In this document: piece by piece, positions 1-7,924 of the stretch
Layout: each line of letters begins with the position of its first letter
How positions within the stretch are numbered: the stretch's first letter is position 1
NCBI GenBank assembly: GCA_963825405.1
Contig: CAWGTB010000004.1
Coordinates: 195,556 to 259,555, forward strand
Source of the DNA: JACPNO01 sp963825405
Lineage (GTDB): Bacteria > Acidobacteriota > Terriglobia > Bryobacterales > Bryobacteraceae
Direction of reading: 5' to 3'
Length of the DNA: 64,000 nt
Position numbers and translations under genes: made by a program
Notes under the pieces: generated by a model
Seen by the model: the letters and a program-made list of their open reading frames with translations, nothing else
Told to the model about the DNA's origin: nothing
Databases searched by the model: none

Positions 1-279
1 ATGACGCAGCCCACCGTGTCAAAGCACCTGCGAGTGCTGCGCGATGCCGGTTTCGTAGAGTCCACGGTGGACGCACAGCGCCGTCTCTACCGGCTGAAAC
101 CTGAACCACTTCAGGAGCTGGATGCCTGGCTCGCTCCTTTCCGCCGGTTCTGGTCCGCTCACGTAGATGCGCTCGAACGCCACCTCGACCGCATGGGGAA
201 TTCGACACCAACGAAAAGGAAGACAACGAGAAAACGACGCGGCCCCAACCGCAAACATCACAAAGGAGAAACCAAATGA
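1..279 (+). CDS. ArsR-family transcriptional regulator, 5'-truncated by window edge
   Basis: This is the carboxy-terminal part of a winged-helix ArsR/SmtB-type repressor. The recognition-helix segment TQPTVSKHLRVLRDAGFV and the wing (VDAQRRLYRL) are visible, followed by the ArsR tail with the FWSAHVDALERHL helix and a basic end rich in Lys and Arg. The ATG at base 1 lies inside the helix-turn-helix, so the true start is outside the window. The stop overlaps the ATG of the following VOC gene, so the two are probably co-transcribed. This regulator type is commonly paired with SRPBCC (AHSA1) and VOC proteins, as here. The ligand is unknown. Confidence 0.85.
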   Translation: MTQPTVSKHLRVLRDAGFVESTVDAQRRLYRLKPEPLQELDAWLAPFRRFWSAHVDALERHLDRMGNSTPTKRKTTRKRRGPNRKHHKGETK

Positions 280-668
280 AAATCAAGCTGACAAGCATAT
301 ACGTGGACGACCAGGACAAGGCCCTGCGCTTCTATACGGACGTACTGGGCTTTGCCAAGAAGGCCGATTTCAGCCAGGGCCCATTTCGTTGGCTGACCGT
401 GGCGTCGCCTGAGGAGCCGGACGGCACTCAGCTCCAGCTGGCTCTGAACAACAACCCCGCGGCCAAAGCGTATCAGCAGGCGATTTTTCAGCAGAGCCAG
501 CCCGTGGCTATGTTCTTCACCGACGACATCAAGGGCGACTACGAGCGGATCAAAGCCCGCGGCGCCGAGTTCACGATGCCGCCCACCGACGTGACCGCCT
601 CGACCATTGCCATGCTGAAGGACACCTGCGGCAACCTCATTCAGCTCACGCAGCTTACACGCTACTAA
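276..668 (+). CDS. VOC (glyoxalase/bleomycin-resistance fold) family protein
   Basis: A 130-residue single-domain VOC protein. It starts with the typical first strand (KLTSIYVDDQDKALRFYTDVLGF) broken by the DQDKALRFY helix, and ends with a strand giving GNLIQLTQL. VOC proteins bind a metal or small ligand between two beta-alpha-beta-beta-beta modules. The substrate cannot be read from sequence. The ATG overlaps the ArsR stop codon, which indicates translational coupling. It is probably a cytoplasmic accessory enzyme regulated by the upstream ArsR protein. Confidence 0.8.
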   Translation: MKIKLTSIYVDDQDKALRFYTDVLGFAKKADFSQGPFRWLTVASPEEPDGTQLQLALNNNPAAKAYQQAIFQQSQPVAMFFTDDIKGDYERIKARGAEFTMPPTDVTASTIAMLKDTCGNLIQLTQLTRY

Positions 669-697
669 ATGCGGCCGTTCCGCTCATTGGCGCAGCT

Positions 698-751
698 CCG
701 CCGGTTCTGGTCCGCTTACGTGGATGCTCTCAAACGCCACCTCGACCGCAT
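698..751 (+). repeat. Relic copy of the ArsR 3' coding end
   Basis: Bases 698-751 match 141-194 at 50 of 54 positions by eye. The first copy encodes the FWSAHVDALERHLDR helix of the ArsR protein. The second, sitting between the VOC gene and the SRPBCC gene, still encodes FWSAYVDALKRHLDR in the same frame as SRPBCC. It looks like the leftover 3' end of a second arsR gene that once preceded the SRPBCC gene. Confidence 0.75.
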
Positions 752-794
752 TGCTCGATCCACATCGCCGAAAACGAGAGACAAGGAGAAGAAG

Positions 795-1349
795 ATGAAC
801 GATCGCGATCAGTACACACCGGGGCCGGCCACTGGCGCGGACGTGCGGAAGGACGACGAAAAGTGGACGCTCATTCTCGTCAGAGAACTGCGCCACCCGC
901 CGGAAAAAGTCTGGCAGGCGCTGACCGACCCGGCGCATCTGCGCGAGTGGGCTCCCTTTGTAGTCGATGGAAGCCTGGGTACAGTTGGAGCCACGGTGAA
1001 TCTCACCTGGGTGGCGGCGGGCAAGCCGCTGGAAACAAAAGTGACGCGAGCCGACGCTCCCGAGGTGCTCGAGTACAGCGATATGCGGTGGGAACTGGAA
1101 GACATTGGTGGCGGCACCCGCCTGACGCTCTGGCACAAGATCGATCGCCGCTTCATCTCGTGGGGCGCCGCGGGCTGGCACATTTCTTTCGATGTTCTGG
1201 ATCGCCTTCTCAGCGGAACTCCCATCGGCCGCATGGTCGGCGGCGAGGCAATGAAGTTGAGCGGCTGGCAGCGATTGACCGCCGAATACGCAAAGCAGTT
1301 CGGCGTTGAGACGCCCAGCTGGCCGCAACAGGCGGGTCAAAAGTCGTGA
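795..1349 (+). CDS. SRPBCC (AHSA1-like) domain protein
   Basis: A START/Bet v1-like fold protein of about 184 residues, with the family opening LVRELRHPPEKVWQALTDP and a closing amphipathic helix around GWQRLTAEYAKQF. The start at 795 is chosen because AAGGAG lies 6 bases upstream. The reading frame is open back to 669, but that extension encodes the relic ArsR tail described at 698-751. AHSA1-like proteins encoded with ArsR regulators are common, and their ligand is usually unknown. The gene belongs to the ArsR-VOC-SRPBCC group. Confidence 0.8.
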   Translation: MNDRDQYTPGPATGADVRKDDEKWTLILVRELRHPPEKVWQALTDPAHLREWAPFVVDGSLGTVGATVNLTWVAAGKPLETKVTRADAPEVLEYSDMRWELEDIGGGTRLTLWHKIDRRFISWGAAGWHISFDVLDRLLSGTPIGRMVGGEAMKLSGWQRLTAEYAKQFGVETPSWPQQAGQKS

Positions 1350-1369
1350 ATCGAGGTGGATCGCAAAAC

Positions 1370-1942
1370 ATGCGGATAGCCAAAACCAAAAAAGAGTTGT
1401 CACCAGATCAACGTAAAGAACTACTCAGAGCATTGAAAGCCCGTTTTGAGAAAAACGCGAACCGCCACAAAGGTCTTGAATGGGCGAGAGTACAAGCGAA
1501 GCTGGAGACCGATACGGAAAAACTGTGGTCACTCAATGAAATGGAAAGAACCGGCGGCGAGCCAGATGTTGTTGGTCACGATACAAAGACGGGCGAGTAC
1601 ATTTTTTATGATTGTTCAGCGGAAAGTCCCAAAGGCCGCAGAAGTGTTTGTTACGACGGTGAGGCTCTGGAGTCAAGGAAAGAACATAAACCAGAAAATA
1701 GCGCTATGGATATGGCTGCCGCCATGGGCATTGAGCTTTTGACTGAAGAACAATATCGGGAGCTGCAGAAACTGGAAAATTTCGATACGAAAACATCGAG
1801 CTGGGTGCGAACTCCTGACGATATTCGAGAACTCGGCGGCGCCGTTTTTTGTGATCGCCGCTACGATCATGTCTTCCTGTATCACAACGGTGCGGAATCT
1901 TACTATGCCGCCAGGGGGTTCCGTGGCTCGCTGAGGGTCTAA
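1370..1942 (+). CDS. DUF4256 family protein
   Basis: About 190 residues, matching my memory of the DUF4256 family: LSPDQRKELLRALKARFEKN at the start, then GGEPDVVGHDTKTGEYIFYD, AMDMAAAMGIELLTEEQY, and a closing SYYAARGFRGSLRV. No function is established for the family. The chosen ATG has AGGTGG about a dozen bases upstream; a GTG at 1346 overlapping the previous stop is an alternative. Codon use is more AT-rich than in the neighbours, which may point to acquisition. Confidence 0.75.
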   Translation: MRIAKTKKELSPDQRKELLRALKARFEKNANRHKGLEWARVQAKLETDTEKLWSLNEMERTGGEPDVVGHDTKTGEYIFYDCSAESPKGRRSVCYDGEALESRKEHKPENSAMDMAAAMGIELLTEEQYRELQKLENFDTKTSSWVRTPDDIRELGGAVFCDRRYDHVFLYHNGAESYYAARGFRGSLRV

Positions 1943-1949
1943 ATTTCGC

Positions 1950-2357
1950 ATGGAATCAACTCTAAAGACCAGCTCCAAAGCACAGACCATCGTCTATTGG
2001 ATCGTCACCGCGCTCCTCTGCCTGCAGATGAGCTTCACGGCCTACGCGCAACTGCGCGTGCCGCAGGTGGCGGAGGCCTTTACGCACCTCGGCTTCCCCG
2101 CCTACTTCCGGGTGGAGCTCTCGTGGGCCAAGTTCCTCGGCGTGTTGCTGCTGCTTGCGCCGGTGCCGGCGTGGCTCAAGGAGTGGGCCTACGCCGGCTT
2201 TGCCATTACCGTTGTCTCGGCGCTCATCGCCCATTTCGCGGTGGGCGATGGCCCGGAAGCGTGGGGCTGGGCGGCCGGCACCGGCGTGCTTTGGGGGCTC
2301 TCGTACTTTTTCTGGCGCCGTTGGCAGTCGTCTGCAGTTACGCGGGCGGGGGCCTGA
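1950..2357 (+). CDS. DoxX-like membrane protein
   Basis: A 135-residue inner-membrane protein with four hydrophobic segments. The order (YWIVTALLCLQMSFTAYAQL, the LGFPAYFRVELSWAKFLGVLLLL block, a third helix, and GVLWGLSYFFWRRW) is that of the small DoxX-like family. No enzymatic role is known for this subgroup. It follows the DUF4256 gene by eight bases and is probably in the same transcript. Confidence 0.75.
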   Translation: MESTLKTSSKAQTIVYWIVTALLCLQMSFTAYAQLRVPQVAEAFTHLGFPAYFRVELSWAKFLGVLLLLAPVPAWLKEWAYAGFAITVVSALIAHFAVGDGPEAWGWAAGTGVLWGLSYFFWRRWQSSAVTRAGA

Positions 2358-2366
2358 CGCGCCGGA

Positions 2367-2918
2367 TTATCGGCTGGTCTTCGTCCGCATCCGCTCGTAG
2401 CGTAGCCCGACCGATCCATTCGAGTAGGACTTGCACTCGGTCAACTTGAAGTCGCGCTGCGGGAACTTGCCCGGGAAGCCGGGGATGCCATCACCCAAGA
2501 GAACCGGACCAAGACCGATGTAGAGTTCGTCCACCAAATCCTCTTGCAGGAAACTGCGGCACAACTGGCCCCCGCCGCCCAGGTAGATGTCTTTCCCTTT
2601 GCGGCGTTTTAGCTTTCTCACGAAGGCTGTCAGAGATCCGCTCACCACTTCGAATCCATCGCGTTTGCCCGGCTTCCAACGCCGCGAGAATACGTAGTTG
2701 GAGATGCCCGGCATCTCCGGAATCTCGCCGCTCTTGCGCATTTCCGCCGTGGCAGCCGCTGTCTTGCGGCCCATGATGGTGGTGTCGATCTTGGCGAAGA
2801 AGTCTGCCATCAGCGCTTCGCCTTCTTTGTCTATCACCAGATAATCGATGGCGCCGTTCCGCCGCGCAATATAGCCGTCGATGCTGATTCCGAATCCCAG
2901 GATGACTTTCCGTGGCAT
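2367..2918 (-). CDS. Dihydrofolate reductase family protein (RibD C-terminal-like)
   Basis: A 183-residue NADPH-dependent reductase-fold protein. It begins with VILGFGISIDGYIARRNGAI, the usual 'S-DG-IA' opening of YyaP/YwjB-type DHFR-like proteins. It also has TTIMGRKTA (cofactor region), KDIYLGGGGQLCRSFL (glycine-rich NADPH-binding loop) and ELYIGLGPVLLGDGIPGF. These proteins are generally not true DHFRs and their substrate is unknown. It converges with the DoxX-like gene and is divergent from the VOC gene at 2982. Confidence 0.8.
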   Translation of the reverse strand: MPRKVILGFGISIDGYIARRNGAIDYLVIDKEGEALMADFFAKIDTTIMGRKTAAATAEMRKSGEIPEMPGISNYVFSRRWKPGKRDGFEVVSGSLTAFVRKLKRRKGKDIYLGGGGQLCRSFLQEDLVDELYIGLGPVLLGDGIPGFPGKFPQRDFKLTECKSYSNGSVGLRYERMRTKTSR

Positions 2919-2981
2919 TGCCGCGATTGTAGGTGGACCGTTTACTTACCGTCAAGGGAAAACTAATATTGAGTCAAGGCC

Positions 2982-3383
2982 ATGACGAAACCAGAAATTG
3001 CCTGCATTGCGCCGTTCTTCATTGTCAGGAATGTCCCGGCGGCGCTGTCGTTTTATCGCGACCGTCTCGGGTTCGATATCACGTTTCAGGGGCCCGAACC
3101 AGACGACATCTTCTTTGGCATTGTCGAGCGTGGCGCCGCGATGATCATGCTCAAGGACGTGGGTGTAGAACCACTTCCGAACTACCAGCGAGACATCAAA
3201 AAAGGCTGGGCGCGTTGGGACGCGTACCTCTGTGTTCCCGATCCTGACGCGTTGGCGGCAGAATTCTCGTCGCGCAATGTGGAGTTTTCCGAACCGCTCA
3301 AAGATACCCATGATGGCCTGCGTGGATTCGAGCTCAAGGACGCCGACGGCTACGTTTTGTTTTTCGGCCGTACTCGTTCCTGA
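2982..3383 (+). CDS. VOC family protein (glyoxalase-like)
   Basis: A 133-residue VOC-fold protein with the opening APFFIVRNVPAALSFYRDRL and closing GFELKDADGYVLFFGR, the two halves of a glyoxalase/bleomycin-resistance module. The terminal EL-D--GY--FFGR strand carries the usual metal-ligand glutamate position. It is unrelated in detail to the VOC gene at 276. The substrate is unknown. The divergent arrangement with the DHFR-like gene leaves about 60 bases for promoters. Confidence 0.8.
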   Translation: MTKPEIACIAPFFIVRNVPAALSFYRDRLGFDITFQGPEPDDIFFGIVERGAAMIMLKDVGVEPLPNYQRDIKKGWARWDAYLCVPDPDALAAEFSSRNVEFSEPLKDTHDGLRGFELKDADGYVLFFGRTRS

Positions 3384-3401
3384 GCGCCGACTCAGTCAGA
3401 T

Positions 3402-3803
3402 CTAGCCGTTTTCGACGCGCGCCTTTATATCCGAGTACGCAGCATCGATGAGGCTGCTGAGAGCCGCGGCGTTGGCGGCCGTTGCCGGCCTTAGCTTTAC
3501 ATGGCGCATGAACTTGCCGGTGCCTTGCAACAGGCGGCCCGGATCCGGCAGCGCTGCGCCATGAAAAAAACCGACGTTTACGTGCGCAGTGAATACTTTT
3601 ACGTAGCCGAACGGCGCATCTCCCAGACATGCCACCGGACAGCCGTCGTGCAAGAGCTCCCGAACTTCGTCCCCGCACTTTCGCATTACGTCAAACCACT
3701 GATGGGCGATTGCTCCCAATTCACCTGCGTGCTCGTTCATCCACGCATCAATGGCGGGATCCCACTCGACAGCGCCGTTGAATCGCAGGAAATCCGTTCT
3801 CAT
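3402..3803 (-). CDS. DUF1801 (YdhG-like) domain protein
   Basis: A 133-residue protein with the DUF1801 pattern: a helical start, a conserved VKVFTAHVNVGFFHGAALPDP strand pair, and a final helical stretch beginning LSSLIDAAY. The family is small, cytoplasmic and uncharacterised, sometimes annotated as iron-chaperone-like. It is divergently transcribed from a second DUF1801 gene about 55 bases away, so the two may share a control region. Confidence 0.75.
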   Translation of the reverse strand: MRTDFLRFNGAVEWDPAIDAWMNEHAGELGAIAHQWFDVMRKCGDEVRELLHDGCPVACLGDAPFGYVKVFTAHVNVGFFHGAALPDPGRLLQGTGKFMRHVKLRPATAANAAALSSLIDAAYSDIKARVENG

Positions 3804-3858
3804 GTAGCACTCTTAATTGTAGTGCGCGCTAAAATAGGTGCGAGCGTTGGAGTTGTAC

Positions 3859-4287
3859 ATGAAAAAGCCCGTCCCGGTGGAATCTGCCTCCGCATTAATC
3901 GACCAGAAGATCAAGGAACTTGGGGACTGGCGCGGGAAGATGCTCGCGAAAGTGCGCGTAATCATACACCAGGCAGACCCCGAGATCGTCGAAGAGTGGA
4001 AGTGGATGGGGACTCCCGTCTTTTCCCACGGCGGCATCGTCTGCACCGGAGAGACGTACAAGAGCGTCGTCAAGCTGACATTTGCCAAGGGCGCTGTGTT
4101 GCCGGACCCTGCAGGTCTATTCAACTCCAGCCTCGACGGGAATGTCCGGCGCGCCATCGACATCCACGAAGGCGACAAGGTCAATGAGGCGGCCTTGAAG
4201 GATCTCATCCGCGCTGCAGTGACGCTCAATCTCAACGGCAAGAGCAAGCCGAAGCCCCGGCGGGCGAGCAGCAAGCGCGCCGGCTAG
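3859..4287 (+). CDS. DUF1801 domain protein
   Basis: About 142 residues, with the classical DUF1801 order: LIDQKIKELGDWRGKMLAKVR, EEWKWMGTPVFSHGGIVCTGE, VKLTFAKGAVLPDPAGLF and an ALKDLIRAAV helix. The tail is basic (SKPKPRRASSKRAG) and may contact nucleic acid. The start ATG at 3859 fits the family length; an in-frame GTG at 3838 is possible and lies just after a TAAAAT sequence. Function is unknown. It is paired head to head with another DUF1801 gene. Confidence 0.75.
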   Translation: MKKPVPVESASALIDQKIKELGDWRGKMLAKVRVIIHQADPEIVEEWKWMGTPVFSHGGIVCTGETYKSVVKLTFAKGAVLPDPAGLFNSSLDGNVRRAIDIHEGDKVNEAALKDLIRAAVTLNLNGKSKPKPRRASSKRAG

Positions 4288-4312
4288 CTGTGATCTATCC
4301 ACCTGATTTGAG

Positions 4313-4388
4313 TGGTGAGCGCGGAAGGAATCGAACCTTCAACCTAGTGATTAAGAGTCACTTGCTCTGCCAATTGAGCTACGCGCCC
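4313..4388 (-). tRNA. tRNA-Lys(CTT)
   Basis: Read on the minus strand, a complete 76-nt cloverleaf including an encoded CCA. The acceptor strands GGGCGCG and CGCGCTC pair with one G-T. The anticodon stem closes a loop CTCTTAA with anticodon CTT. The T-arm loop contains TTCGATT. It stands alone between the DUF1801 gene and a phosphoribosyltransferase gene. Confidence 0.95.
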
Positions 4389-4501
4389 TGACTGTAGAAA
4401 ACGTTTCTCGCGGGAATGAAAAGCCGAACCGAACACCTGTCATTGTAATAACACCGATGCCCCCGCGCAACGTGTTATTCTGGCTCGGGTCAATCGATTC
4501 T

Positions 4502-5113
4502 ATGCATTTGCTACCTACTCCAGAGGAAGTCGTCCAGGTTTTGCGCGATACCGGCGCGCTGCGGGAAGGCCATTTCGAGTACCCAACCGGTTATCATTCC
4601 AACGAATATTTGCAGGTCCCTCTCGCCATGCGCTATTACCAGCATGCGCGCACGTTGAGCGTGGGGCTGAGCCGCCTGCTGCGCGCCCATTCCGAAATCC
4701 GCGCCATGATTCCGGAGCTTTCCATCGTCGCGCCCGCCACCGCCGGGCTGCCGGTCGCCTATGGCGTCTGCGAAGCGCTGCGCGCCAAGCAGGTTTACTG
4801 GGCGGAGGAAACCGACGACGGGAAAATGCGCTTCCGCCAATACCTGGAGCAGCATCCGGGGGAGCAGGTGGTGCTGGTCGATGATATCCTCCGCACCGGC
4901 CGCAAGCTGAGAGTGATGAAAGATCTGTTGGAATCACGCGGCGCAACCGTGGTGGCGCTGGCGGTAATCATTTACCAACCCAATCCGGGTACGCACGATT
5001 TCGGCAACGTGCCGTTTTATTACCTCAGCAAAATGGACGCCAGTTATTACACCGACACCGCCCGCTGCGAGCTCTGCCGCCGCGGCGCGCCGTTGGACAA
5101 AGTTTGGGTTTGA
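4502..5113 (+). CDS. Phosphoribosyltransferase (orotate PRTase-like)
   Basis: About 203 residues of a type I phosphoribosyltransferase. The PRPP-binding signature VVLVDDILRTGRKL is intact, preceded by SIVAPATAGLPVAYGVCEAL, where the OPRT family has its 'G--A-G-P-A' segment. It lacks the RKEAKKHG catalytic loop seen in the window's true PyrE at 23001. It is therefore an OPRT paralog with uncertain substrate. The carboxy end has a CELCRRG motif. An upstream in-frame ATG at 4457 is less likely. Confidence 0.75.
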   Translation: MHLLPTPEEVVQVLRDTGALREGHFEYPTGYHSNEYLQVPLAMRYYQHARTLSVGLSRLLRAHSEIRAMIPELSIVAPATAGLPVAYGVCEALRAKQVYWAEETDDGKMRFRQYLEQHPGEQVVLVDDILRTGRKLRVMKDLLESRGATVVALAVIIYQPNPGTHDFGNVPFYYLSKMDASYYTDTARCELCRRGAPLDKVWV

Positions 5114-5163
5114 TCGCAAGATCCGGATAGATTGCCGTGCCGAAGCGCCGTAGGCTGGACAGT

Positions 5164-6228
5164 ATGCAGACCAGTCAAATCCTCATGGATGAAGTGCGGT
5201 GGCAGGCAGTGCTGGCGCACGAAATTTGCGCCAACGAAGCCTTCGTGTACGCAGTGCGCTCGACCGGAATTTATTGCCGGCCCTGGTGCTCTTCGCGGCG
5301 TCCGAAGCGGGAGAACGTTGAATTTTTTCCCGCTCCGCAAGCTGCCGAGAAGGCCGGATACCGGGCCTGCCAGCGTTGCCGGCCGCTGCAGGCGCGCCCT
5401 CACAATCCGCAATTGGAGCTGATCCGGCGCGTGTGCCGTTCGATTGAAGGGCATCTGGATTCACCGCCGAAACTCGCCGCGCTCGGCAAGGAGACGGCCA
5501 CCAGCCCCTTTCACCTGCAGCGCACGTTCAAGCGCTTCGTGGGCATCACGCCTCGGCAATATGCCGACGCGCTGCGAGTGGAAAGGCTCAAGAGCAGCCT
5601 GCGCGAAGGCAGTGAAGTGACGCCCGCGCTTTACGACGCCGGCTACGGCTCGAGCAGCCGTCTCTACGAAAACGCCCCGCAGCAGCTCGGCATGACGCCC
5701 GCAACGTACAAGCGCGGCGGAGAAGGCATGCGCATCGGCTACACCACGGTGCGCTCCCCGCTGGGGCGGCTGCTGGTCGCCGGAACCGAGCGCGGCATCT
5801 GCGCCGTAAGCTTGGGCGATAGCGAGGAAAAACTAGCTGCCGGACTGCGCGAGGAATATCCGCGGGCCGAAATTCAGCGTGACGATCTGCGTCTGCGCCA
5901 ATGGGTCACTGCACTGGTGAGCCACCTGCAAGGCGAAACGCCCAATCTGGATTTGCCGCTCGACGTGCGCGCGACCGCGTTCGAATGGCGCGTGTGGCAG
6001 GAACTGCGCAAGGTTCCGTTCGGCGCGACGCGGACTTACTCGGAAATTGCCCAGGCGTTGGGCCGTCCTCGCGCCGTTCGCGCCGTGGCCAACGCCTGCG
6101 GCGCCAATCCCGCGGCCATTGTGATTCCCTGCCATCGCGCCGTCCGCAAAGACGGCACGACGGGCGGCTACCGCTGGGGCGTCGAGCGCAAGAAACTGCT
6201 GCTGGAGCGCGAAGCGCGCGGCGCATAG
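5164..6228 (+). CDS. ada: Ada: bifunctional DNA-alkylation repair protein and transcriptional activator
   Basis: From the ATG at 5164 the product is 354 residues, matching typical Ada length. The amino-terminal domain has the four zinc/methyl-accepting cysteines (GIYCRPWC and YRACQRC), which repair methylphosphotriesters. Next is an AraC-type helix-turn-helix pair (residues about 90-185), then an O6-alkylguanine methyltransferase domain with the active-site motif IPCHRAV. All key residues are present. Methylation of the first cysteine converts Ada-type proteins into activators of their own regulon. A GTG at 5137 would add nine residues. Confidence 0.92.
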   Translation: MQTSQILMDEVRWQAVLAHEICANEAFVYAVRSTGIYCRPWCSSRRPKRENVEFFPAPQAAEKAGYRACQRCRPLQARPHNPQLELIRRVCRSIEGHLDSPPKLAALGKETATSPFHLQRTFKRFVGITPRQYADALRVERLKSSLREGSEVTPALYDAGYGSSSRLYENAPQQLGMTPATYKRGGEGMRIGYTTVRSPLGRLLVAGTERGICAVSLGDSEEKLAAGLREEYPRAEIQRDDLRLRQWVTALVSHLQGETPNLDLPLDVRATAFEWRVWQELRKVPFGATRTYSEIAQALGRPRAVRAVANACGANPAAIVIPCHRAVRKDGTTGGYRWGVERKKLLLEREARGA

Positions 6229-6320
6229 GCCGGCTCAACCGTATCCGTCAGACGAACCCAGGGTCAGTGGATGAGCTGACCAAGTGAGCGGGGTACGCTG
6301 GTGGCAACCGCCAGAACCGG

Positions 6321-7199
6321 TCACTTGAAGTTCAGCGTCGAGCAGGCGACAGACTCGAGTATGCGACGAGTCTCGTCGAATCGTTGCGGATTTTGCCATC
6401 GTTGGGAATATCCAGCGACGACCCACTCTTCCGGCTGATCCAGGCGCCAAAAGACAGCAATTATGGTCGGCGCGGCTGTTGGCCGCTCGGCAGGACCTTT
6501 TGTGGGTCGATCCGCATAGTAGTAAACCATCGGGTCGGTAGGGGCGAAGCAGGCAACGGTAATCGACTTCAGCTCCGAATCGAGGACCAATTGAGGGCGC
6601 AACCATTTTTCTAGATCGGCCATTCCAGGGGGATGCATTTGCCGATATTTCGTTACAACCTCTGCGCGGCTGCCAACGGTGATCTTCGTCGTCCACGTGG
6701 CCTCCGAACCCGCGGTCGGAGTAACAACCGATTTCCGGGCCGGGAATCCCGAAAAACCGCGCGCTCCTGTTGCAGGCGGAGTATGGTCGGTTGTGGTTTC
6801 TTTTCTAGCAGTCATCACGGACTCATTTTGAATGAAGGCCAAAACAGCCTCAAGATCGCTGCGATTGTCGTCGCACAGGGCCTGCTCAGTTCCCTCCCAG
6901 TTACGGTCGTCGCGAGTTCTGTAGGTCGCGCACACCCCTGCTTGGTGGCTGCAATAGGAAACAGAACCTGATGCCGCATGGATCGCCACTGCGAACGACC
7001 CATTTGGGGGTAACCGAAAACCCTTTGGCGAATCGTTCCAGAGGATCTCCCATCGCAGCACCGCCGCGAGCGTTTGCTCAGTTGATCGAACGCTCGGATT
7101 GCCAGCGCCGGCCGTCTGGGCGTGCAAGGCACTCGTCACAACGATCCCTACGGTGAGTCCAACGAGGAGGACAGTTCGGCGTTGAGCGAGGCCTTTCAC
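6321..7199 (-). CDS. Secreted protein of unknown function
   Basis: A 292-residue protein with a signal peptide (basic start MKGLAQRRT, hydrophobic VLLVGLTVGIVVTSAL, cleavage near HAQ-TA), so it is probably periplasmic or exported. The mature part has several cysteines (SYCSHQAGVCATY, ALCDDN, VACFA) that could form disulfides, and a Trp-rich end (EEWVVAGYSQRWQNP). I recognise no family. It is convergent with ada and is followed upstream by the IS66 remnant. Confidence 0.6.
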   Translation of the reverse strand: MKGLAQRRTVLLVGLTVGIVVTSALHAQTAGAGNPSVRSTEQTLAAVLRWEILWNDSPKGFRLPPNGSFAVAIHAASGSVSYCSHQAGVCATYRTRDDRNWEGTEQALCDDNRSDLEAVLAFIQNESVMTARKETTTDHTPPATGARGFSGFPARKSVVTPTAGSEATWTTKITVGSRAEVVTKYRQMHPPGMADLEKWLRPQLVLDSELKSITVACFAPTDPMVYYYADRPTKGPAERPTAAPTIIAVFWRLDQPEEWVVAGYSQRWQNPQRFDETRRILESVACSTLNFK

Positions 7200-7249
7200 A
7201 ACTGGGCTCTAAAGGAAGTTTTAACACACAATATCTCGCCACCGTTCGC

Positions 7250-7830
7250 TCAGGCGCGACTGGCAGCCCAACGAGATGGAGTAAGGGAGCTACCTGTGAG
7301 ATTGTTCGCCGGCCCAGCCCCGGCAGCACTTTAAGGAGATACTCCTTCACGGGCATGTTGCGTCGGCGGCAGGTTTCCTCTACCGAGAGGATCGCTGCAA
7401 CCTTCGGGCCGCGATTCCGCTTCGACTTCCTCGCGCGTCAAACCCGGCTCTCCCTCAAACCCGATGCGCTGCTTGCGCAGATACCGGTTCGACCGCAATA
7501 TAGATCTTCGTCGCCAGTCCCAAGCCGAACACGCGACTCAGTCCTCGGCCGCTCGAATCAACTCCTCCATGTCCCTCGGGCTGGAGCTCAACGAGCTCGC
7601 GATACGCCGGCCATTGGCCAGCAGGAGTGCAAAACCGGTCTGCGGCTGCGCTTCTTGCATGGCGACCCGCACCAGCGTCGGCTTCTGTTTCCGGCGCGCA
7701 CGCTGCCAGTAGTCCAACGTGGACATCCCGTTGCCGTGCTTGGCGCAATACTCGCGCCGCGTCATCCCGCTCTTCGCAAATCCCTCAACAAGACCGCGAA
7801 TCTCTTCCTTGCTGCGCATCTCGCCATTTT
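7250..7830 (-). mobile_element. Internally deleted IS66-family element
   Basis: On the minus strand three IS66 pieces follow in order: a TnpA-like gene (7538-7819), the first residues of TnpB (VFGLGLATKIYIAVEPV, near 7525-7475), and the carboxy end of the TnpC transposase (GPKVAAILSVEETCRRRNMP and EYLLKVLPGLG, about 7415-7290). Most of tnpB and nearly all of tnpC are missing. Normal IS66 elements are about 2.5 kb, so this is a non-autonomous remnant. I could not define its terminal repeats. Confidence 0.75.
7538..7819 (-). CDS. IS66 TnpA-like accessory protein
   Basis: A 93-residue helix-turn-helix protein with the pattern LVEGFAKSGMTRREYCAKHG followed by STLDYWQRARRK, as in the first gene of IS66-type elements. 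The reading frame is open, but the element around it has lost its transposase, so the gene is probably a relic. Upstream codons allow a longer start at 7891. Confidence 0.7.
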   Translation of the reverse strand: MRSKEEIRGLVEGFAKSGMTRREYCAKHGNGMSTLDYWQRARRKQKPTLVRVAMQEAQPQTGFALLLANGRRIASSLSSSPRDMEELIRAAED

Positions 7831-7883
7831 CAGCGGAATCCTCTGCCTGACAAGAAGGGTTCCTCAGACGCATACGCTCAACC

Positions 7884-7907
7884 GGGGACATGCGACAGCG
7901 TGTCCCC
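7884..7907. repeat. REP-like inverted repeat
   Basis: Arms GGGGACA and TGTCCCC are separated by ten bases, giving a perfect 7-bp stem. It lies between the IS66 remnant and the stop of lptB. It may be a mobile REP-type hairpin or a weak transcription-end structure for lptB. Confidence 0.5.
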
Positions 7908-7924
7908 TTTGGAAAACAGCAGTC

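Noticed and set aside
669..794. Extension of the SRPBCC protein to the ATG at 669
   Set aside because: The added residues are the relic ArsR tail, and a good ribosome-binding site precedes the ATG at 795.
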